10,900 nucleotides of DNA from a bacterium (lineage in GTDB: Bacteria; Latescibacterota; UBA2968; GCA-2709665): the NCBI GenBank assembly GCA_027619145.1, contig JAQCGA010000078.1, forward strand, positions 1 to 10,900, read 5' to 3'. Below, piece by piece: positions 6,344-10,900 of this stretch (position 1 is the stretch's first letter; each line of letters starts with the position of its first letter). The notes under the pieces were generated by a model. It ran no database searches. It worked only from the letters and a program-made list of their open reading frames with translations, and was not told the origin of the DNA. The translations under genes were made by a program, and so were the position numbers.

Positions 6344-7402
6344 TCAAATTTGGAAAACCCGGTTTTTCAGAACCGGCCAGTGGTTGTCGAGCCAGTGGAG
6401 GGGTTTTTCGATGTCGCGGGAGAAGAAGCGGAAGCGGTCTTCGGGGGTGACTTTGGCCATGCCTTCGAGGTGGATGGAGAGCCATCGGCCGGTGAAGGCA
6501 GATGGGATGGCGGTTATTTCATCGGGTGAGAGAGATGCGGCCTTGTGGTAAGCGTTCAGGAAGATGGCGCAGCGGTCCAGGTCGAAGTCTGCGGCGTCGG
6601 TGAGGGACCAGATGCTGGCCGGATCGACGGTTCGGGGGACGGTGGCGAAGAAGTAGAGGCCATCGGCCACGTCGCGGACGCGGGCGCCGGGTAAAGCCCA
6701 GTCCAGGTCGAAGATGCCGGCGACTTTTCCGGCGGAGGTGAAGAGCAGGTTGGCGGGGGTGTAGTCGCCGTGGATGACCCAGCCGGAGAGGCGGTTGAAA
6801 ATATTGCCCGCATAGGTGTTTTGCATGGATTCGGTGCGGGCGATGCAGCGGTCTACGGTAGCGCGTTCATCATCTGTGGAGGCGAGTTTTCGGGTTTCGC
6901 GCATATTTTTGATCTGGAGCTGTGGGTCGTCCATGCGGTTGCTGACATCGTTGAAAAATCCGAGGGTGGTGTACTGGGCGATGGGTTCGGGTTTGGATGA
7001 CGGAGGTTTGTAGGTGGCGGCGGCCAGGTGGTAGGCGGCCAGCGCGGTTGCGGCTTCGGCGATTTCGGATGTACTGTGGGGGTTGAAGGCGCGGCCGGGA
7101 ACGAAGGGGTAGAGTTCGAAAATGCGGTTGGACAGGCGCAACCAGCGGTTGCCGGAAGTTGTGCGAATGGCGGCAGCGGTGGGTACGTTGTGGGCCACGA
7201 GGTGTTCTCGCAGGCCGTGGTCGAAGAGGAGGCGAGGCTCAGAAGATGTGCGCACGCCGCGCAGGCGCAGGAAGAACGTGCCGGTTTCTGAGGTGACTTT
7301 CCAGGTTTTTCCGGCGGTGCCTCCGGCTTCGGTAAGGTGTTGAATTGTACCGATGTTATATTTGGCCAGGGCGGTGCTGGGGTGAAGGGGTTCGGTGGAC
7401 AC
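6344..7402 (-). CDS. APH-family phosphotransferase (small-molecule kinase)
   Basis: This 352-residue kinase-fold protein belongs to the aminoglycoside phosphotransferase/homoserine-kinase-like superfamily, which transfers ATP phosphate to a hydroxyl group of a small molecule. A Gly-rich loop TEAGGTAGKTWKV (24-36) precedes a FFLRLR strand (43-48) in which Arg stands where a classical kinase has Lys, as in many APH members. The catalytic loop is HGDYTPANLL (211-220, Asp213 and Asn218). The metal-binding segment is GIFDLDWA (229-236), followed by RVRDVADGLYFF typical of APH enzymes. The start is a GTG with AAGGAT 5 nt upstream, overlapping the TAA of the propeller gene (9-nt gap), so the two genes are tightly coupled. 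In this context it more likely phosphorylates a catabolic intermediate or sugar-like alcohol than an antibiotic, but the sequence does not name the substrate. Confidence 0.88.
   Translation of the reverse strand: MSTEPLHPSTALAKYNIGTIQHLTEAGGTAGKTWKVTSETGTFFLRLRGVRTSSEPRLLFDHGLREHLVAHNVPTAAAIRTTSGNRWLRLSNRIFELYPFVPGRAFNPHSTSEIAEAATALAAYHLAAATYKPPSSKPEPIAQYTTLGFFNDVSNRMDDPQLQIKNMRETRKLASTDDERATVDRCIARTESMQNTYAGNIFNRLSGWVIHGDYTPANLLFTSAGKVAGIFDLDWALPGARVRDVADGLYFFATVPRTVDPASIWSLTDAADFDLDRCAIFLNAYHKAASLSPDEITAIPSAFTGRWLSIHLEGMAKVTPEDRFRFFSRDIEKPLHWLDNHWPVLKNRVFQI
6359..6376 (-). other. 6-bp stem-loop at the 3' end of the kinase gene
   Basis: CCGGTT (6359-6364) and AACCGG (6371-6376) form a perfect inverted repeat with a 6-nt loop inside the last codons of the kinase. 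On the transcribed strand it is followed by GTTTTCC, only loosely terminator-like. It may reduce read-through into the HyuA-like gene or be chance. Confidence 0.3.
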
Positions 7403-7407
7403 AGGCG

Positions 7408-7413
7408 ATCCTT
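7408..7413 (-). promoter_or_regulatory. Shine-Dalgarno site overlapping a stop codon (kinase GTG start)
   Basis: AAGGAT on the minus strand shares its AA with the TAA of the propeller gene and lies 5 nt before the GTG at 7402. This arrangement supports the GTG as the real start and suggests translational coupling of the two genes. Confidence 0.7.
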
Positions 7414-8845
7414 ATTTCACGGGCCGGAGTTCGTAGGCATAGATGGAAGCGCAGTCCAGAGAGAGGCGGGCGATCACAGGCTTTCCCTGGGTGGGATGGA
7501 TGATGTCGTTGTTTTTCCAGCGGGCAGACTCGCCGATGTGGTTTCCGGAGAGGGGAATGGCGTCTTCGAGGGTGTAGCTCTCCAGGGGATCGGAGTTACC
7601 GGAAAGGAGCTGGACGCGCAGGCTACCGCCGGGTTCGGTTTCAAAGTTGAGGGCCAGCCGACAGGGTTGCGAGATGGGACCCAGATTGATGTCGATGGAT
7701 CCTTCGGGGTCTGCACGGAAACCAAAGAGCCGCCATTTGGGCCAGCGGGCCATGCCGATGCGGGCCAGGCCTTCGTGGATGAGTTGTTGCTTGCGGGATT
7801 CGAGGAGTTTCCAATCTGCATCCAGGTACCAGGCGTGGGTGCGGTTTGCGCCGGTGAGGTAGAGGCGATGTTCGTCTCCTGCTTCTACGACGTTGGATGC
7901 GGAATAAAATCCGCCGCGGGCCCAGGGGCGCGTGTTGTGGGTGAGGAAGTCCGGTCTTCCGGGCATGTGGACCCAGCAGTCGCCTTCGTTGGCCTGGTAG
8001 ACGAGGCTGATGTCTGTGGCACCGAAGACACCCGCACCGTGACCTGCGGTGCGTGGCAGGCTGTGGCGAAACTGCCAGAGGAAACCTACTGTGGCCTGGC
8101 CTGCGGGTTGCATGCCCATGCCGTAATAATCTCCACTGGCAAAACCACGTGTCAGGGCGCAGACGTCGTCGAAATCATCCGGAATTAATGCGGCACAGGG
8201 TTCGGTCCAGACACCATTTTTGCGCGCGGCGGTCCAGATGGAGCGACGCCGGAAGCCTGCAAGCCGGGGGCCATATTTCAGAGCAACCTGGGCTTGTTGT
8301 CGGCCGGGGTGGTACACGCTGGTGATGACGTCGGTACTGAGCCAGGTGGGGGTGGGACTGTCCAGTTCCCAGTGGAGCCCATCTGCAGAGTAGGCGGTGT
8401 AATAGCCTGGATCTGTGGCGTCTGTGTGGCCGCCCTGGTAGCGTGCGGCGCTGCAGCCGGTGGCACGATAGCGGTGGGTGTCTGGGGCATTGGGATCGAT
8501 AAAGACAGAGGGGGCGTGGAAGCCCAGGTTGCAGAGGTTGTTTTTCGTACCGTTTTGATCTACCAGATTCAGGGCGGGTTTGCGCCAGGAGATGCCGTCG
8601 TCGGATTCGGCGTACCCGACAAAGGCGGTGTCTTTGCCGCCCCAGTCTTCGGGCCAGGCCTGGTACCACATGCGGTACTGTCCGCCGTCGTGGAGGACCG
8701 AGCCGTAGATGGAGGCACCGGCCCGGTCTGTTGGTGTGTCGTTTTGCAGGACGGGGTCCGGATGGAGATCTGGTTTGTGCTGGAAGAAGTTGAGTTTGCC
8801 GGTGGCGTTTTTGAGGTTGAGCCGGGATTCGAAGAGGAGTTCCAT
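7412..8845 (-). CDS. five-bladed beta-propeller glycoside-hydrolase-like protein
   Basis: This 477-residue protein resembles uncharacterised relatives of the GH32/GH43/GH68 five-bladed-propeller glycosidases. Repeating blade signatures are visible: YRMWYQAW then VGYAESDDGISWRKP (57-90), APSVFIDPNAPDTHRYR (111-127), and YYTAYSADGLHWE (148-160); the two SxDGxxW words are typical of this group. After the propeller (to about 350) comes GLARIGMARWPKW and a C-terminal beta-sandwich (about 375-475), with RLALNFETEPGGSLRVQLL, SARW and KPVIARLSLDCASIYAYEL, a layout I recognise from this family. No WMNDPN motif of true invertases and no signal peptide are seen, so it is probably cytoplasmic and its hydrolase activity is unproven. 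The ATG has AGGA 9 nt upstream. It is the first gene of the six-gene operon. Confidence 0.8.
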   Translation of the reverse strand: MELLFESRLNLKNATGKLNFFQHKPDLHPDPVLQNDTPTDRAGASIYGSVLHDGGQYRMWYQAWPEDWGGKDTAFVGYAESDDGISWRKPALNLVDQNGTKNNLCNLGFHAPSVFIDPNAPDTHRYRATGCSAARYQGGHTDATDPGYYTAYSADGLHWELDSPTPTWLSTDVITSVYHPGRQQAQVALKYGPRLAGFRRRSIWTAARKNGVWTEPCAALIPDDFDDVCALTRGFASGDYYGMGMQPAGQATVGFLWQFRHSLPRTAGHGAGVFGATDISLVYQANEGDCWVHMPGRPDFLTHNTRPWARGGFYSASNVVEAGDEHRLYLTGANRTHAWYLDADWKLLESRKQQLIHEGLARIGMARWPKWRLFGFRADPEGSIDINLGPISQPCRLALNFETEPGGSLRVQLLSGNSDPLESYTLEDAIPLSGNHIGESARWKNNDIIHPTQGKPVIARLSLDCASIYAYELRPVK

Positions 8846-8890
8846 AGAGGGGATTCCTGGCGAAAAATGAAAAGATCAAAGGCAGAATGT

Positions 8891-8919
8891 CACGCAAAGG
8901 CGCAAAGACGCAAAAGGGG
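8891..8919. repeat. CGCAAAG-type short tandem intergenic repeat
   Basis: Three imperfect units follow each other: CACGCAAAGG, CGCAAAGA and CGCAAAAGGGG. This 8-nt-period CGCAAAG(A/G) word is one I recognise as recurring in spacers of many environmental bacterial genomes. It lies 46-74 nt upstream of the operon's first start codon and would be in its leader if the promoter lies farther upstream. Confidence 0.6.
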
Positions 8920-8967
8920 AACAACTGCAGAAGCAAGGTCTGCGAAAATACAAAGTACGAAGGAGAT

Positions 8968-8982
8968 GCTTGGAGATCAAGC
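8968..8982. other. small palindrome GCTTG-N5-CAAGC
   Basis: GCTTG (8968-8972) and CAAGC (8978-8982) are perfect 5-bp inverted arms around GAGAT, placed in the divergent spacer. It could be an operator half-site pair shared by both transcription directions, but it is short enough to be chance. Confidence 0.25.
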
Positions 8983-9040
8983 GATTCATGGATATCTTTT
9001 GCGAGATAAATAGAATCTTGAGGAAGTGGATTGATTACGC

Positions 9041-9045
9041 GGAGG
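9041..9045 (+). promoter_or_regulatory. Shine-Dalgarno site deciding the TPR gene start
   Basis: GGAGG lies 6 nt before the GTG at 9052. The alternative in-frame ATG at 9073 has no comparable site and would cut the hydrophobic N-terminus, so the GTG is preferred. Confidence 0.7.
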
Positions 9046-9051
9046 TGTGGA

Positions 9052-10900
9052 GTGCTGTTTCGCGTGTTTGCAATGGTTCTGATCTTTTTGTCTGGTACCA
9101 TGGATCTGGAAGCGGTAGAGGTGGATTCTCTGCGGGTTCTGGAGGCGGCGGCAAAGGCATCCCGGGGTGAGCGGAGTGCCTGGGTACGGCTGGGGTATGC
9201 CTATTTGGAAAATGGGGATCTGGTCCGGGCAAAAAAAGCATTCTGGAAAGGGACGCGGGGAGAGAGTAAGGCGGCGGCTTATAACGGTCTTGGGCTGGCT
9301 TATTTGCAGGATCAGAAAAGGTTTCGCCGGAAGGCGCTGGAATATTTTCGTCGGGCGCTGGCTGCGGACCCTGCATTTCATGAAGCGCGGATGAATATTG
9401 CTCGGGCGCATATGGAAATGGGCAACATGGATGCGGAGGCGGCACTACAAGAGGTGGTGCAGGCGGATTCGACCTATGCGGTGCAGGCGCTGTACTGGGC
9501 GGCTCGGTACAAGATGTGGCAGATGACGATGTTTTTGGAAGGGGAGAAGGAGGAGGGGCGTATCCAGACGGGTTCGTTTGGGCGTGAAGGTAGGGAGAAG
9601 GCCATTGGGTACTTGCAGCAGGCGCTGGAGATGGAATCGGAACACAAGCCGTCGGTGTTGTTACTGGGTGCGCTATATTACGAATCTGGATCATCTCAAC
9701 AGATGGTGGATCTGTTTGAAGAGTACCTGGAGCGGCATCCAGATGACCGGGATGTGCGATTTTTTAGTGGTCTGGGATACGAGAAGCTGGGGGAAATAAA
9801 CCGGGCGTATCGAGCGTACCGTACAGGTGTAGATCAGATGCCAGCGGAGGAACGCGCTTTTGTGAACTCAATGCTTATGGAGGAGAAACTGGGGTGTTGG
9901 AAGGTGCGGGATCCGCTGTTTCTGACGCGTGTGAACGAACGGCTGATGGAGCATTACCGGCGGGTGGCGTATGCCAATTTGTTGTTCGGCAATCCGTTTC
10001 GGGAGGTAGAGGGCTGGCATACGGCGAAGGGAAAGGTGTTCATTCGGTACGGTCGTCCTCTGGTTCGGTACGGTTATCCATATCAGACGGAGACGTGGGG
10101 GTACGACGGATTTCGCGTGGTATTTTCTTATACGGGAATTCAGGATACCTGGCGGCTTCAGTCTGCCTGGATGGATCGCCGGGAGATGCGTCTGTCGGAA
10201 TTGATTTCCCGGGTGCCGGAGGTGTACCGGGATCCGTTTCATTTCAAGCGGTATTTTGCCCCGCACCAGGTGGCACAGTTTCGGGGGGAGAACGACAGGA
10301 CGCGGGTGGAGGTTTATTACGCGCTGGCAGGCGAAGAAGTGAAGCACCGCCGAATGCAGCCTGGGATCAATGAGGTGAATTTCAGGCAGGGGTTGTTTCT
10401 GTTTACGGAGGCGTGCGAGCCGGTGTGGCGGGAGGTACGAACGGTGGATCGTATGCCGTGGATTGTGTACGATGCGGTGAGGGAGGGATACCTGTTTGCC
10501 AGTGAGCGGTTGGCGCTGGAGCCGGGTCGGTACACGCTGGCGGCAGAAGTGGGAGACCTGGAGACGGAGACGGTGGGTTCGTTCAGGGATGGGTTGCAGG
10601 TGCGGAGGTTTGGGCGGGATTCGCTGGAGGTGAGCAGTTTGTTGCTGGCGCGGCGGGTGGAGGAGCAGGAGGAACGATCGTTCGGACGAGATCGGTTTAT
10701 GATTTTGCCCGAGCCGCTCAAGCAGGTGATGCAGGGTGGGCAGTTGTGGGTGTATTTTGAGGTGTACAATTTGAAGAAGGATACGTTTGGGGCTACGCAT
10801 TACAGGGTGACGTACCAGGTAGAGGTTTTGACGGAGGAAATTCGGGCGGGGGCTGGGCCGGGGTGGACAACGGCGGTGAGTCAGGAATACCGGGGGACGG
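9052..10900 (+). CDS. exported TPR protein with GWxTD-like domain (3' end outside window)
   Basis: The open frame runs 616 codons to the window edge without a stop. The GTG start gives MLFRVFAMVLIFLSGT, a hydrophobic segment consistent with a signal peptide or N-terminal anchor, though no clear AxA cleavage site or lipobox is seen. Residues about 43-145 hold TPR units, such as AWVRLGYAYLENGD then AYNGLGLAYLQD and ALEYFRRALAADP; further helical repeats run to about 270. Around 318-368 is the family core, EGWHTAKGKVFIRYGRP then TETWGYDGFRVVFSY, matching GWxTD domains (GWxTDrGxxyIxyGxP, then a WxY strand), but with Ala325 in place of the Asp. The C-terminal beta part has LEVSSLLLARR, ILPEP and LWVYFEVYNL (565-574), as in GWxTD proteins. 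These proteins are of unknown function, found mainly in Acidobacteria and FCB-group bacteria. It diverges from the operon and is transcribed separately. Confidence 0.82.
   Translation, partial: MLFRVFAMVLIFLSGTMDLEAVEVDSLRVLEAAAKASRGERSAWVRLGYAYLENGDLVRAKKAFWKGTRGESKAAAYNGLGLAYLQDQKRFRRKALEYFRRALAADPAFHEARMNIARAHMEMGNMDAEAALQEVVQADSTYAVQALYWAARYKMWQMTMFLEGEKEEGRIQTGSFGREGREKAIGYLQQALEMESEHKPSVLLLGALYYESGSSQQMVDLFEEYLERHPDDRDVRFFSGLGYEKLGEINRAYRAYRTGVDQMPAEERAFVNSMLMEEKLGCWKVRDPLFLTRVNERLMEHYRRVAYANLLFGNPFREVEGWHTAKGKVFIRYGRPLVRYGYPYQTETWGYDGFRVVFSYTGIQDTWRLQSAWMDRREMRLSELISRVPEVYRDPFHFKRYFAPHQVAQFRGENDRTRVEVYYALAGEEVKHRRMQPGINEVNFRQGLFLFTEACEPVWREVRTVDRMPWIVYDAVREGYLFASERLALEPGRYTLAAEVGDLETETVGSFRDGLQVRRFGRDSLEVSSLLLARRVEEQEERSFGRDRFMILPEPLKQVMQGGQLWVYFEVYNLKKDTFGATHYRVTYQVEVLTEEIRAGAGPGWTTAVSQEYRGT

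Larger units (their letters stand above)
8846..9051. other. 206-nt divergent intergenic region
   Basis: This spacer separates the minus-strand operon from the plus-strand TPR gene and must hold promoters for both. For the plus strand, TAGAAT at 9011-9016 in an AT-rich patch is a possible -10 box 36 nt before the GTG, but no matching -35 is evident. For the minus strand no convincing promoter is seen. It also holds the CGCAAAG repeat (8891-8919) and a small palindrome (8968-8982). No gene is supported inside it. Confidence 0.5.

Noticed and set aside
6291..6485. Upstream in-frame ATG at 6485 for the HyuA-like gene
   Set aside because: The extra 65 residues are Arg/Pro-rich and overlap the kinase 3' end; the family starts just before GIDTGGTYTD.
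8891..8919. CRISPR array
   Set aside because: The units are 8-10 nt with no spacers; this is a short tandem word.
9073..9075. ATG at 9073 as start of the TPR gene
   Set aside because: No ribosome site near it and it removes part of the hydrophobic N-terminus; the GTG at 9052 has GGAGG at good spacing.
9868..10800. 310-codon minus-strand open frame opposite the TPR/GWxTD gene
   Set aside because: His/Pro/Arg/Leu-rich low-complexity translation with no motif; the plus-strand frame carries recognisable TPR and GWxTD sequence.

Overview
The window looks like a chromosomal stretch of an uncultivated, moderately GC-rich, probably Gram-negative bacterium with a large carbohydrate- and amide-processing repertoire. 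Three things point to the FCB superphylum or a neighbour such as Latescibacterota or Poribacteria-like lineages: a TPR protein with a GWxTD-type domain, a DUF2961 (GH172) gene start, and intergenic repeat words of the CGCAAAG and CACGAA kind. This placement is inference from gene families, not a measured phylogeny. No rRNA, tRNA, CRISPR array, transposase or phage gene was seen.

Layout. Almost everything is on the minus strand and should be read from right to left. Six genes from 8845 down to 2780 are closely spaced (gaps of 9, 53, 41, 6 and 13 nt) and form a probable operon: a five-bladed-propeller glycosidase-like protein, an APH-fold kinase with a GTG start, a HyuA-type hydantoinase/oxoprolinase, a PHP-domain phosphoesterase broken by a frameshift, a 60-residue CPXCG-type zinc-ribbon-like protein, and an FKBP-type prolyl isomerase lipoprotein. 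A 302-nt spacer (2478-2779) with two GC-rich hairpins and a direct repeat separates this operon from a second minus-strand pair: a penicillin-acylase-family Ntn hydrolase (138-2477) followed 19 nt later by the beginning of a DUF2961/GH172 gene that runs off the left edge.

To the right, a 206-nt divergent spacer (8846-9051) carrying a CGCAAAG-type repeat separates the operon from a plus-strand gene (GTG start at 9052). That gene encodes an exported TPR protein with a variant GWxTD domain and runs off the right edge.

How the genes may work together (inference). Glycan- or amide-containing substrates could be processed by the propeller protein, the DUF2961 enzyme and the acylase. An intracellular product could be phosphorylated by the kinase and dephosphorylated by the PHP enzyme, and a cyclic amide opened by the HyuA-like ATPase. 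The FKBP lipoprotein and CPXCG protein look like housekeeping passengers. The substrate cannot be named from sequence alone. The points most worth checking are the conserved or accidental nature of the kinase/HyuA/PHP/propeller set, the PHP frameshift, and the repeat-bearing spacers on both sides of the operon.
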